A stretch of DNA of 64,000 nt from Typha latifolia. Its lineage: Eukaryota; Streptophyta; Magnoliopsida; Poales; Typhaceae. The notes beneath the pieces are model-generated. The model had not been told where the DNA came from. It searched no databases and was given only the letters and a program-made list of their open reading frames with translations. A program made the translations under genes and the position numbers. Numbering within the stretch: the first letter of the stretch is position 1; every line of letters begins with the position of its first letter. Positions 1-12,900 of the stretch are shown piece after piece. The DNA lies in assembly GCA_019914945.1 (NCBI GenBank), contig CM034101.1:15387188-15451187 (forward strand). The letters are read 5' to 3'.

Positions 1-1124
1 AATAAGTTTGGAAGGATCTCTTCCAATCTGCACAGTGGTAGAGACAACTCAAAATTTTGGCATTCTGATTGTAGATGATACTGCCAATCATGTCTATATT
101 GACGATCCTACATCGATTTCTGCTCCTTTTGCATCTGATGATCCATTCCGCCTTGTAAAGTCTGCTATTCTTGTGTCTGGTATTATCCATCACAAAATAT
201 TGTCAGTATCTGGTTTAAGCATAAGGACATGGGCAGACGTTCCCCGTGGAAGTGGTCTTGGAACTTCTAGTATATTGGCTGCCGCTGTGGTGAAGGGACT
301 TCTGCATCTCATGGAAGAAGATGAAAGTAACGATAATATTGCTAGAATTGTTCTGCTATTAGAACAAGTAATGGGCACTGGTGGAGGATGGCAAGATCAA
401 ATTGGTGGCCTGTACCCTGGCATTAAATGTACTCATAGTTTTCCAGAACGACCACTTCGGTTGCAGGTCATTCCTCTAGCAGTGTCACCTCAGTTGATGC
501 TGGAGTTAGAGCAGCGTCTTCTAGTGGTTTTCACTGGCCAAGTATGTTGGTATTTCCTTTCTGGTTTAATACGTCAGAATATTCTTTTATACTTCTAAGA
601 ATCAAATAGCTTCATGTGAAATCAAATATTCTTTACCATTTTAATGCTCGAATCAGCAACACTCAAGGAAGCATAGTACTTCAGTCATCTGTTCCATACA
701 ATTTCTCTTACTATATTTTGTTATGCAGGTAAGGCTTGCCAATCAAGTTTTGCAGAAGGTGGTTAGACGATATCTCCAGCGTGATAACCTGCTCATAACC
801 AGCATCAAGCGTCTCACAACTCTAGCCAAAATAGGAAGGGAAGCAATGATGAATGGTGACATCGATGAGCTCGGACACATAATGTTGGAGGCCTGGAGGC
901 ATCATCAAGAGTTGGACCCATTCTGCAGCAACCAGCTCGTAGACAAGTTATTTGCTTTCGCCGATCCTTACTGCTGTGGTTACAAGCTAGTCGGTGCTGG
1001 TGGAGGTGGTTTTGCTTTGCTACTTGCTAAGGACTATAACCATGCACAAGACCTAAGGCATGCGCTCAAAGAATCTACAGATTTTGATGTGAAGGTGTAC
1101 AATTGGAACATACACGTATCATGA
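1..1124 (+). CDS. FKGP: Bifunctional fucokinase/GDP-fucose pyrophosphorylase, 3' end (partial)
   Basis: C-terminal part of the cytosolic L-fucose salvage enzyme, which phosphorylates fucose and then makes GDP-fucose. The 5' part lies before the window. Exons seen: 1-541 (frame enters at base 2) and 729-1124, with a GT-AG intron 542-728 in phase 0; the junction reads FTGQ then VRLANQVLQ. The GHMP-kinase signature PRGSGLGTSSILAAAVVKGL is visible, followed by GGGWQDQIGG and the C-terminal GHMP motif KLVGAGGGGFALLLAKD. These match the kinase half of the ~1,050-residue plant enzyme. The protein ends NWNIHVS. The stop codon lies inside the first unit of a 47-bp tandem repeat. Identification is by family motifs and is secure; upstream exons cannot be judged. 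Confidence 0.95.
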
Positions 1125-1298
1125 TCTGAGGTATTCAGGTCCCATTTGTTTGGTAGTTACACGTATCATGATCTGAGGTATTCAAGACCCATTTGTTTAG
1201 TAGTTACACGTATCATAATCTGAGGTATTCAAGACTCATTTGTTTACTAGTTACACGTATCATGATCTGAGGTATTTAAGATCCACTTGTTTAGTAGT
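1111..1298. repeat. 47-bp minisatellite, four copies, starting inside the FKGP coding end
   Basis: Four consecutive 47-bp units at 1111-1157, 1158-1204, 1205-1251 and 1252-1298. Each starts TACACGTATCAT and ends TTAGTAGT or a close variant. Unit 1 contains the last codons and the TGA of the FKGP gene; the others lie in the 3' UTR. Units differ at only a few positions. Unit 3 carries TAA in place of TGA. Confidence 0.95.
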
Positions 1299-4239
1299 TG
1301 CATGTGTACATTTGTTGTGGAGTATTCATTCCCCTCATCTAGTTGGTGGCCTCCGAATCATCCCATATGTTCTTGTCACCGAGATGGGGCAAGTTGAGAT
1401 TGTCATTTGATTTTATCTGTGGAATATAAAGGATGGACATTCCTGGCTTTGGGAAGTCCACTTTTCTAGAATACATGCTGTATTTTTTAAGTTCATTTGG
1501 AATATCAAACATTGTTTGGCAACCTGTTATGCAGTAGGAAGATACAGTTGTAGACCAAGACTACAAGCACTCTCCATAGACAGATGCCCAAGTGATTAAA
1601 GAGTCATCTATATTTTCAAAAATTCGTTTTTTTTTTCTTGTATTTAGTTGATGATTAATTGAAGAAATGTTAGTGGTTTATCTACAAGCCTATGGTGCCA
1701 AGTTTACTGCATTTTTTTTTTCATTTTATCTGATAATTGATAACATGACCCTGTAGAATTGGGGCCCAGCAGGGGTGTAATCGAGCCGAACTTGATCTTG
1801 AATTGAAATATCAATTTGGAGTTTGAACCTATTTCAAGTCTGAATTAATTCTAACCTAAATTGAGTTCGATCAAGTCTGATTCACGATAAAATCAAACTT
1901 AAATCAAGGCCTGATTCAATAGTGAAGGTATAAGAACGATATAGTTATCAACATTTAGATCTTCGATCTAAATATTATGTCATATATATTAAATTTTATA
2001 TATTATATAATATTAAATATTGTACTATTATTTATTCTTTAGTTTGATCAAACTAGCTCACGATCAAGTTCAGCTCAAAATTAATTTCTTGCATGTTTTT
2101 CAAATTAAACTTGAATCTACTCACTTTCTAGCCGATTTTGATCATGTCTTAACGAGCAGAATTTGACAGCCAGAATGGTGGATCTTTAAAAAAATACTAA
2201 GTAGAGTATAACAAATAAAGATTTTTATATAATTATCACTAAAAACTTTTTAAATTTATAATTGCTATTATTTTTTAAAATATCATAATTATCACTAAAC
2301 CTTTATGCTCATTCAAAAATATCATTTTGTTAGCTAAATTTAACTAATTATAATTAAAATCGAATTATTTTGCCCTTGTACAAAATTTAAAATAATTCAA
2401 GGGCTATCCAATAATTTAATGAGTACAAGAAATAATATCTTCTTTTTATGCAAGATAAAACCGTTAATAAATATTTCATGTGTTTGTTAATTTTAACAAA
2501 AAATATTAAGAAAGATCAAGATTTTAGTGTCATGATATTTTGAAAAAACTCGGTGGCAATTATATAATTAAAAAAAACGCTAACAAATATTACACTTAAA
2601 TAGGCCTAGGTTATACCTTTCCTGCTAAACCTTGGGCTCACCCAGGCCCACTTAGGGTCGCAGTTAACTTTCATTCAGACCTTATCAAAGTTCATGGGTC
2701 CAATTTAATTAATCAAAGCTCAGTTTCTCCAAGGCCGGTTTGATCAAACTCTTGCAAAAGTTGATGTTAGGTAAACCAACAGTAACTATTCCTTCGATTC
2801 CCAGATTAAGTGACAATTTCTGGCTCAAAATCAATCTACTTGGCAGATAACCAATCCACTACCAAGTCATAGCAACCCAACACTAGTCAAAATTTGGAAA
2901 GATTTAATAATCGAATCAACGAACTTTTGTCCTACCAACTGAGCTACCCTTTGAAGAATTTTCTTCCTGATTCAGAGTCAAACGCCGAAATCAAGAGAGA
3001 AGGTTGCCACGCCTCATGAAATTCTAATTCTAGGAAAGGAAATGCACTATGCCTATTTCAATTCTCATTCTGACTGCAAGAAGAAATAAATGGTTTGACA
3101 AAGAATTTGAAATGTCCATTGTGGCAACTGGAATTGTCTCTCTTGTTTACAAAATAAGCAGAGCTCGAGGGCTTGAATGAAGAATCCTTGCAAGCACTCT
3201 CAGTTTCCCTAATACTAGAAGAACAAGCAGAGGATTCACAACGCATAATGGAAAACCTGAGCTTACTTATTATCCTAAAAACTTTCCATATATTGGAACT
3301 CCTCCACCAATCTAACACACAAATAGTTATCCTCAATTCATGATCATATTGAATTGCTGTTATATTCTAATATCCATTTTTATGCCGAAGTGGGCACTGA
3401 AAGTGACACTAAATAGTCATCTGTAAAAGGATAGGGAGAGGCTCAGATAACTTTCCATTGTATCTGATTCCAATCACTACCCTTTTAAGCCTTGCCCTTG
3501 AATCAACAAGGGATAGTGCAAAGGCAACAACAAGGGTCAAGGCCTCAAGATGCCAGGTCACAAGAACTTTCAAGGTTTTAAGCAATAATAACTCATCAAC
3601 TAACCAATCTTGAAAGGACACAGTGATCACAAGATCTACTGGGGACTCAGGTCCCCCCACAGAGACCTCCCAATGTATACCCAAAACACAAGTCCCCCAC
3701 AAATGGACTTATCCTGCTCAGAGAGACTAGAACATGAGAATCCAAGGATCAATATATGTCGAATAAAGGAATGAATACGTATAATTCAATGGAGTTTCTC
3801 TATTTGACAGTACATTGTAATTCCCCTCGCCTAGGCGATGAGGTGCTTCACATCCACTTGCGAAAAATTTGCTACTGATATATCTATGAGACCCTCGAAA
3901 GGAGTCCAAAGAAAGAAAAGGCAAAAAGAACACAAAAACTCTTGATCCAAACTACGCTGCACAAATCTACAAAAAGTTCAAGTTTCTGGGCCTGCCGCGA
4001 CTAATATTGCTGTTAAGATCTTGAAGGACCACCAGTTTACATACAATTTCTGGTCCATGTACAATGCAGCAGGAGCACCAAGCATGTGATATTCGTACGT
4101 TTTAATTACAAATTGGACCAGCATCAACTTCATCAATGAGCTGTTCTCTGTAAAGGAAGATGCCTGGTAGCTTTTACTCATGGCCATGTGAGATGCTGAA
4201 AATAGGACTTTCTGCTAATCATTTGATGGCTACATCAAG
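1299..4239. other. Intergenic region between convergent FKGP and WD40 genes
   Basis: No gene recognised. It should hold the 3' UTRs of both neighbours. At about 1773 a motif AGGGGTGTAATCGAGCCGAA resembles a transposon terminus. 1770-2160 and 2200-2600 look like degraded small transposons, and 2935-2946 holds a tRNA-like A box. The small open frames at 3058-3933 show no family similarity. Confidence 0.7.
2925..2960 (-). repeat. tRNA-like A-box fragment, possible SINE head
   Basis: On the minus strand this reads GGGTAGCTCAGTTGGTAGGA. The segment TAGCTCAGTTGG (plus 2946-2935) is a perfect RNA polymerase III A box. A weak B-box-like GATTCGATT follows too closely for an intact tRNA. Most likely a decayed SINE or tRNA pseudogene. 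Confidence 0.4.
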
Positions 4240-7200
4240 TTAGAGTTGCACTGGTAACCCATAATTCTGAAACGACCTGATCTGACCATCCCATCCTGCG
4301 GTAACTATCACTTGACCCCAGGCATGAGAAGCATTCTGACAAGAAGTTTTCAGGAACTTATACTGAGACTTGTTCAAGGTAGACGCTGTAATCAAGCCGG
4401 ATGGAAGCTTTTCCTCTGGCCAAGTTGCCGAACTCTTTGAAAAGAACTCTGGGAAGAACTGACTCAGAGTGAAACTACCAGAAGGTGATAGATGAAGGAT
4501 ATTGTCCCCTACTAGATCTTCTCCGTGGCTACCAGATACATTCTCTAAAACACCAGTTAGGTCCCTGAATACGTCTTGCTGCGATGGAAGATTCTCAGAG
4601 GAAACTGAGACCGCTTTTCTGGACTGTAAACCATTCCAAGGTACCGCAATAGAAGCATTACTGGAGAAGAAATGCTCACAAGACCATATGCTTTTCACTT
4701 GGTTTGATGTCAGTGCATCTTGGTTTACATGGTTCCAGACATAAATGTTGGAGTCCTCACTAGCAGAGATGATATGCTGGCCATCTGGAGTGAAAGATGC
4801 AGATACCTGAGTAGAAGAACTTCTGCGTCCTGAAAATAAAGAGCAGATGATGTGTGAGATTAGAAGTTCGACAGTCCTCCAAAATTGAAGTTTATGATTT
4901 CACAAAATCGACTTTTACCTTTGTACTTGGAGACTACATCAACCCCATCAAGAATTCGAATTTTTGAGTCAGCAGATGTTACCATCAGCTTCTTAGTATC
5001 GCTTGGGCAGGACTGGACACAGATTGCAAAGTTAAAGGACATTAGAACCATACAACGAATATAGGTAATCCATCAAAAGAGGTGAGGAGAAAACGGACAA
5101 ATAACATAACACAGGGAGTAACATATTTCATGTTTAAGTCAAATTTAAAGTAAAAAGCTACCTGAAAGCCAGTAATCCTGTTACGGGAAGACCTCTTTTT
5201 CCTCTGTAGTGAGATCTGAGCTTCCAGCTCTAGATGATTATCTGAATCATGACAAACACAGTTATTAATTAATGACATTTGGAGATGCATTGCCTAGTTG
5301 AAGTGCTAAGTAGAAGCAATATTATAACCATTTTGAAACACAACATGACTGGCAAGCAGTTTGAAAGTTTTAGAAGACAACTCTAGGATGTTCCTGACTG
5401 AGATGTTTTTCAAAGTAAATAATCATTAAAAAAGTGACAAAATCAAACCGAGATCTTCACTAACACAACAGAATTGAATCCATGATCACCAGAAAGAAGT
5501 CATAATATTTACAATATGAAAAGTTCAAACAAATATTTGGAGTAAAAACATGAAATAGTTGTGTACCTGATGCATCATAAAAGCGGCAATTTCCTGTGAT
5601 TGTGCCAACTACTAGTCCCTGCACAAAACAAGAAAAATTTATTGACCAAATTCTACAAGTGCCAATTCAGTAAGTGTAAGTACTAGATGGTTCAGTGAGG
5701 AGCATACTTGTCCATTCTGGTGGTAGCACACAGCAGTGATGATTTCTTTAATATCAGCCCAATCAGCAACCTGGCAACCAGGAATTTCCCAGATTCGTAC
5801 TTTCCCATCAATAGAACCACTGATAAAATACTTTTCATTTGCTGGGTTAAATTGAACACAGGTCACTGCATTAGTAGAAAAATAAATAATCATCAGATTA
5901 ATCTAATCTTAGAGTAGATATAAACAGTAAAAATGATTAAGAATTCTCATTTGCCTACCATAATTATTATGAGGGAAAATTTTGACGCAGTTGTTACATC
6001 CAACTTGCCACAAGCGGACGGTTTTATCTATTGAGGATGACAGCAGATACTGCAGAGAGTGCAAAACTTTTCACATTTAAGAACTGCAATTACATTTACA
6101 AAAAAAAAATGAAAAGAAGTATTAGCCTACAAGTAATAAGTATAAAGCTAACTGACCTTATTCGCCGACCACGAAAGATCCAAGACATCCCCATTGTGTC
6201 CATGAAACTCATGCAATGGTTCCTCAGATATCCGAAAAATCTTGGTTGGAATTACAACACAAGCTGAATCTGTTGTTTTCTTCATTATCATTGACTTGCT
6301 CATTTTCTCCTTCTTGGCTTGTATGGGCGTTATTTCCGAATTGTTGTTCACTGAAAAGTATATGCATGACGGATCATCATCACGAATGCCAGAGGTCTCT
6401 GATCGCTCACATTCCATCACACACCATACACGCACTACTCCATCTTCACCACCACTGGCTAAATACTGGCCATCAGGGCTAAACTTCATGGTCAGGATGG
6501 CACCTTGGTGAGCTTTGATTTCTTGCCCCTTGTAGACTGCAGAAAATTCCTTTGATCGCCTCTTATATGGACGAACTGTAACCCTTTCAACCCTACCACT
6601 GGTACTCTGATCACATGCTGCGAGACTTGAGTTAACTTTATTCCCTTCGCTATCTACAATGCCAGCCACAACACCCAATCTTCTAAGCCATCCCATCCTT
6701 CTCTTCTTCATAGTCTTCTCAGAATTGCTCGACGCTTTATTACTAGAAGCAACCTCGTGTAGGCTTCTTAAAATACCATCATCCGAATTCTTGATTCTGT
6801 ACTCAAAGTTCTCCTCTAAGCTTCCATCATCAGATGTACTGGGTCGGTCGGTGGACCATCTGGACATGGAAGACCCATTCTCCGAACTGCAGCTTCTGAG
6901 AACAGCTCCTCCATCCGACATGAGTCTATCTGTGTCTGGCACAATTCCATCCACTGCCTTCGAATCATCATCAAAATTAACAGATCCTGGCTGGCGACCG
7001 TGATTGAGATCCAAATTCATCGAACTGATGAACTTATCCCGCCGCTCCCGCACACTGTCAGGCCTGTTAATCCAGAGAAGGTACCGTGGATCGCTGGAGA
7101 CTCGGCTGACAAAACTCCCATCCAGGCAAATATCGTGCTTCGTCGGGCTACCAGGACACGAATCAGATGATAAAGACGAGAGCTCTTCCCTTGAGTCAAA

Positions 7201-7251
7201 GAAGAGATCCTCCTCTTCCTCTTCTTCACGGAGCAAGTGGCTACTAGCCAT
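4240..7251 (-). CDS. WD40-repeat protein (plant WDR44-like)
   Basis: Seven coding exons on the minus strand: 7251-6157, 6049-5959, 5865-5708, 5618-5567, 5241-5162, 5012-4919, 4829-4240. All junctions are GT-AG and keep frame, giving about 719 residues. The N-terminal ~240 residues are acidic then Ser-rich and low in complexity ([15 protein letters not shown]). WD40 repeats follow: [20 protein letters not shown] with [24 protein letters not shown] with [30 protein letters not shown] with GKVRIW; then [21 protein letters not shown] and [12 protein letters not shown]. The C-terminus has another WD-like turn ([12 protein letters not shown]). This order matches the plant transducin/WD40 proteins annotated as WDR44-like. 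WD40 propellers are protein-binding scaffolds; the specific partner is unknown. The exon 6 acceptor (FQ|SCPSD) is the least certain. Confidence 0.92.
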
Positions 7252-8050
7252 GGCTGTCTCACTTCAAAGTAAATGACAAGAGAAAATTCCATTTCAGTAA
7301 ACAGTGCAGAGCTCTTATAAGCACTAAGCAACGTCATGAATTCCCTTCACATGAGAAACAAAGGGATAAACAAATGGGGGTAAATCTAAGTCATTCAATA
7401 AGCAAATCTACCCAAATCCGATAGCCCAAGATTGCTCTGCAAGTCCCAACCTAGGGGCAATGAACCTAGTCGGCAGAAGCATTGGCTTGGAATAGTAAAA
7501 GAGGAGGCGACCGACTTCATCTAATCCAAGGGGCAAAGCCCCTCAATCTCCGACACAGATTAAGGAGAAACGAAGCCCAAATCTCGAAACCAAGCAATAC
7601 CAAACAAAGCAAAACGCAGGAAAACCAATAGAAATGAAGCAAGAAGCGATTTTGACCACAAAAGGATGGACTTTTACAACAACGAAGCAATTAGAAGCCA
7701 ACAAACTAGAGAGAGAGAAGGAAGGCTCACCTGGACTCCCACGTTAAAAGCGTGCGAAACACCGTCGAATCCAAGCAACCTATCTCTCCAAAGAGATCTC
7801 CACCTGTGGGATTCAAAGCCCTTTCCCCTCCTCCTTCCCCTTCCCCTCCCTCCCTCGGCGAGATTAGAAGAACCGGGTCTAAACAATTCCACAAACACCC
7901 TAATAAACAATGGGACAGGGACCCAACGAGCTAGAAAAGAATGCGAGAGAAGGAGAAGGAGAAGGAGAAGGAGAAGGAGAAGGTGATGGTGGGTGCCTCG
8001 ATCTCCGGGATCGGACGGATCGAGCAGGACGTTAATGGGATGCGAGACGA
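7252..8050 (-). promoter_or_regulatory. 5' leader of the WD40 gene with probable leader intron
   Basis: Read on the minus strand, a good donor CCAG|GTGAGC lies at 7731/7730. An acceptor such as TTTGAAG ending at 7262 would place a ~470-nt intron just before the ATG. The outer leader (about 8050-7731) is C/T-rich and contains a (CTTCTC)n tract complementary to 7945-7983. The transcript ends are inferred. Confidence 0.5.
7945..7983. repeat. (GAGAAG)n microsatellite in the WD40 leader
   Basis: About six GAGAAG units. In the WD40 transcript they are pyrimidine-rich (CUUCUC), a class common in plant 5' UTRs. Confidence 0.9.
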
Positions 8051-9469
8051 GAGAGACTCTTTATCTTTATTTTATCAATTTTTCTTTTATTCTTTTTTAC
8101 CTCCACTCTTCTCTTCAGTCTTCTCTTCTCTTCTCAACGCTGCCTGCTCCTGCCGCTGTTTTGTACTGCTCTATTAAGCCCTGCTCTCATCCCCTCGCTT
8201 CCCCGCTGCCTTCCAAATTCTATTGGGAAATAGCCCGACCAAATGACATAAATCGCCCCCACTCCTTCCTCTCTCTCTTATTTATTCTTTGAATAAATAA
8301 TAAAAAAATTAAGGGCTAAGCCGAGCTAACAAAATTTGAATTCTAGACCATTAAAAAAACCTACGCTCTCTGCTAACATATTAACTCATCAATAATTCTA
8401 ACACCTTAACTTGTTAGGTAAGGGACAATATATATCATTTACTAAGTTTAAAAAAGATTAACTAATCCTTACTATTTACTTAATATTGGATTAGATCTCC
8501 TCATTATAAAAAAAATATATATATATATTAGTAAAAACTTTATATAAAAGCATCATTATCTTATAGATTTATAATTATTCAAAAAAAAAAAATTAAGTAG
8601 TCCACAGGTTCTCAGATTAATTCTTTGCTGGAATTTGTCAATTTTGTACCAATAAAATTTCCAAGTAAACGACCTGAGGGCTGAGGCTGGCTAATGAAAT
8701 ATCCGCATTCTTTGAACATTCTTTAGTATTAATTAGTCTTGAAAAGCATCCTGAGGCCCTAATTAAAGAATTTGGGGGGGGTCATGTAATGTATGCTTGG
8801 AACGTTACCAAGCTACATTATGCAAGGCCATACATGTCGCCTGTCATATTCAGGTCAAAAATAGAAACTTATTCAGAATATATTTCCATCTTCATGTCCC
8901 ACAATTATATAACACCGATCGATGTGCCGCCAATTTATTTTTTTGTCGTTAGAAAGATTGCATTAGGATCTAAACATCTCCCTGTTTAATAAAATTAAAT
9001 TTAAAGCTAATGGTATCCCATAGGGTATTGATTTGGGAGGTGACTTTTTGGGTTACAATTCAACTAGTTTTTTTTTTTTTTTAAATTATATTGTATGAGT
9101 ACTTTTAAGTTTAAACCCCAGCGCATTAGTCATAGTCATAGTTGTTATGGGAGAAAGATCATTAAATTAACTTACATAAAGTTTGAGAGTTACTTTTGAA
9201 TAGATGGTCACTGTCATAGTTGTTACAGGACTAAGATGTTTTAAAATTATTTACAAAATAAGAGCAGAATGTGAGATAATAAATTATATTTAATTTTAAT
9301 TTATGTCATACTAAAAATTATCTAGTAAACTTTTTACCTCCTACCTCCTTTTGATTTTAGAAAGAGTTGATAAGAGAGAGAGAGTCAGATGAAAGAACGC
9401 CGAATTGTTTTACTTTGGGCCATTTTTATTTTCTCTTCTATTTTCTTCTCAAACAACGGTCTACAGGGG

Positions 9470-9970
9470 ATAGAGAGAATCGAGCGTTGCCCAGGAGACT
9501 CCGGTTTCCCGCGCTTAGCCTCGAAGTCAACGTATGAGAGTTGACCGACGACTCAGTGAAACTGAAGACTGCGTCTTCTCACCTCCCAGAATACCATGGC
9601 ATTTTACACACGCAACGAGACCAATCCACGAGACCCCGCAGATCAGGACCGTCCAACTAATGGGCCCCGCTCGGATCACGCAGATCTAGGCTGAGCAGTA
9701 TATAAAACCGTGAGTCCGGGATCACCGTCCTTTCGTCCCGGATCCCGACTTTGGATGTATCGCTTGGACTTGGACGGTTCGGATCGACGAATGCTTCCAT
9801 CCAGGTGTGGACGACGAGGCTAAGGAACGGCGGTTGTGGTAGGTGCGAAATGACGTTTTTGCACCTCAACTTTGTGCAGAAGCAGCTCGACGAGTGAGTG
9901 CGTGAGTCCATTTTGGAGTCCGCGTCACATCCACGCGTCCGTTCGTCCGGTTAATTTGGAGGGCAGGTTT
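9470..9970 (+). promoter_or_regulatory. Orphan promoter-like GC-rich island with TATA box
   Basis: This island stands out from AT-rich surroundings. It holds AATGGGCCCC (site II/TCP-like), GTTGACC and AGTCAACG (W-box cores), then a strong TATA box TATATAAAA at about 9700-9708. A transcript starting near 9735 would have only short frames, such as a 22-codon one from about 9754. No coding gene is recognisable downstream. Confidence 0.4.
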
Positions 9971-12900
9971 TCTAATAAGAAAAAGATTACCTAAAGGGCA
10001 GTTCGGTCATTTGGATTTTCAACTATATTAGGTCAACGGTTCCTGTTCCTGTTCCTGTTACTTTTACTGTGGCCCTAAAAGCTCTTTTCCTTTACCTTCT
10101 CGGTGGAAGGTTCAATGTATTTATTTTCGTTTACTATGTCGATCAGCTCATTCTTGGGGCCGGACAGGAGGCTAGCCTGCTCCTAACATTCAAACTCATC
10201 ATCTTCTCTCACAGGATTATGAGATTGGAGGACTATACCAGTGTTAGAGATAATTAGTTAATTAGACAATTTTAAACTATTACTTAATATACCAATAATG
10301 TACCTCGTATTTTTAACATATTTTGCATGTGTGATCTCTTCTTATGCGGATAATAAAATTTTAACATGATAAAATTATACATATTTTTTAAGTAAAATAT
10401 AAATTATAATTAACATACTTATTTATAATTTAGTATCTAAATATAAATTATTACGTAAACTTATTAAAAAAACTAAAGCGATTAGGCAACCGACTAAGAG
10501 TAAACTATTTATTCCTGATTTACTTTTACCTTGATGATATTAGGACACCAATCTTGACACTGTTCCATTAATGCAGTGAAACCGATGTGCATATATTTGA
10601 AACTAATCTCAATGGCAAGCAAACATTCCCCTCTTTTGTACTCGAGTAATTAATTAACACTGCCGATCACTATTACCACCATGCATGTGCTTCTTTCTAC
10701 GTTCTAGGGGTTTCCACCTCGGCATGCCGACAATTAATTAATTAATTAGTGCTACCGATCCCATAAATGTAATTAGTACGTACATTGCTAATTAACATGT
10801 TTGCCTCTTGCCCGTCGCCCTCCCCTCTCCCCCCGACAACCGCGTGGATTATAATTAGCGTACTAATTAATTATTACTTATCCATCGCCACCACCCATTC
10901 TATCAATCATTCCCATTTCTAGCTCTTTCCCTCCTGTCGATGAAGTCCATGTGATGGAACGTTGCACCTTCTAAAGGTGGAAACACTAATTATAATTTTA
11001 TAGACTTTTGGGGAGGGGGTTATATTACTAATGCCTAACTTAACTTTTACGTAGCAAATCCCGTCTTGGGTTTCACTTAATTTCCTCACTGCCTTACTAA
11101 TCCCGGGAATTCCGGGCTTGAGTTGAGAACTTAATTAGGGTTTTTTTTATTAACCAGTTGGACGTGTTATAGTCTTATATATATATGCATGCATCTTAAT
11201 TTTTATTAAGTAGACGTGTCTCGCTCTTAGTCCAGCGCGACTTCCGATGAAGTATCATTATTGTTTAGTAAGTCCGTGGCATGGAAACTTGGCGTAATTT
11301 ATTATTAGATGGATAAAGATTAATTACTAGTTTTAGCCGCAAGCGAGCGCATGCATGTGAGCAAATTAAAATGATTAAAAATTTAGTGACTCTTATTTTT
11401 TTAATTAAAAAATTAAAAAGATAAAACAAAAGTACTTCTTAATTTAATTTTTCCAGTCAAACATCAAATTAAAAAAAAAAAGTTTTTAAAAGTGAGCACA
11501 TTTTTCCATACTTTTTAGCAATTAAATAGCTCATCATTTTATTAATCTTTTCGTATATAGTGTTAAAGAGTATTTATTATTACTGACGGCACGAATATTT
11601 ACCATTTGATCATGTCTATTTATTTTAAGATTAAATTGATGGATGTAAAATTAATGATCTTAATACTTTGAGTAAGTTCTTTTAAGATTAAAATAAATAA
11701 ATAAAAAACGAAATCAGATTTTTAAGGTCAAAATGACTCGAGATATTTTTAAGATATTAAAGTAAAAAAATATAAGGGGTATAAATATTCAATTATAATA
11801 AAATAATTTTGGTAAGCTAATCTTCTTGTTGCTAAAGACTATTATAATTATAAGATTATATGACAACCAATAGTATAAATAGTCTGAGAATATTCTACAG
11901 TAACGGCAAATTGGATTTAATTCAAGTCGGTTAGTTGCCTCCCACATGCTTACATGATTCCCTTAACCACTCATATTTAGACCCTTTTAAGATGAGATAT
12001 AGAAAGAAAAGCCGTAGGTTTTTCTCTTTGATACATATAGTTGCATTCAGGTTGTAATATGCCTTCTGTCTAAGGAATTTCCAACTCTTAGTACACCAAT
12101 CATGCTTAGATTAATTACAATAATCTTGCAATTATTGTCTACGTTTATGCATTACTGCCCACATAAATATGTAAAAGAAATTGGAGGGATACAAAGGATG
12201 TAGAGCTGTCGATGGGTTGCTGCTCTGTTCTTTCCAGTTGTTGTGGGACAAACTAAGGCCCACGTTGGGCATTCATATTTTATTAAAGTCCCAGGCTAGT
12301 TGACATGTTAATTATATATATATATCTGTTGGGTATTGAAGGCAAAGATTGAGAAAGAGAAAGGGAGAGAGAGAGAGAGAGAGAGGACTTATCTGTTGCC
12401 AGAGAAATGATTCAGCTGGAGATAGCTGATCGGTGCATTCAATTTGGTAATAATAAATGGGGATCAATTTTAGTTAGGGTTTAATTATATACATTCACTG
12501 GGAAAGACTCTGGTTATATTAGTTGATGGCAATAGGTTTATATTGTGTTGGGTTGGGTTAAGTTTAAGTTATATATGAGTTTATAAGAATTATACAGGTT
12601 ATAAGTAATTTTATTTACTATTATATATGAATCTATTTGTGTTATAAATGTACTATTTGTATTATAAATGAGTTAAATAGGTTAGGATAATAAATACGAA
12701 TATAATTTATCTAATAATAGACTATTTTTTATAATATGAATCAGATAATATTAAACCTAAATTATTTTAAATCCTCTAGGTTCGAGTGAGGTTAAAACTC
12801 ATGGATTTTACTTTAATAAATATTAATATTAATATTTAGTAATTTTATACTAAAGTGTTATATGTGCATAGTTTGGTCTTATTCTTAAAAGTGCAGTACA

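Noticed and set aside
3409..3702. 97-codon minus-strand frame MWGTCVLGIHWEV
   Set aside because: No recognisable domain; it lies beyond the WD40 stop codon, probably outside or within a 3' UTR, and is not joined by splice sites to any exon.
6659..7003. 114-codon plus-strand frame
   Set aside because: Antisense shadow of WD40 exon 1.
9750..9790. TCGCTTGGACTTGGACGG resembling miR168
   Set aside because: Only the first eight bases agree and there is no star arm.
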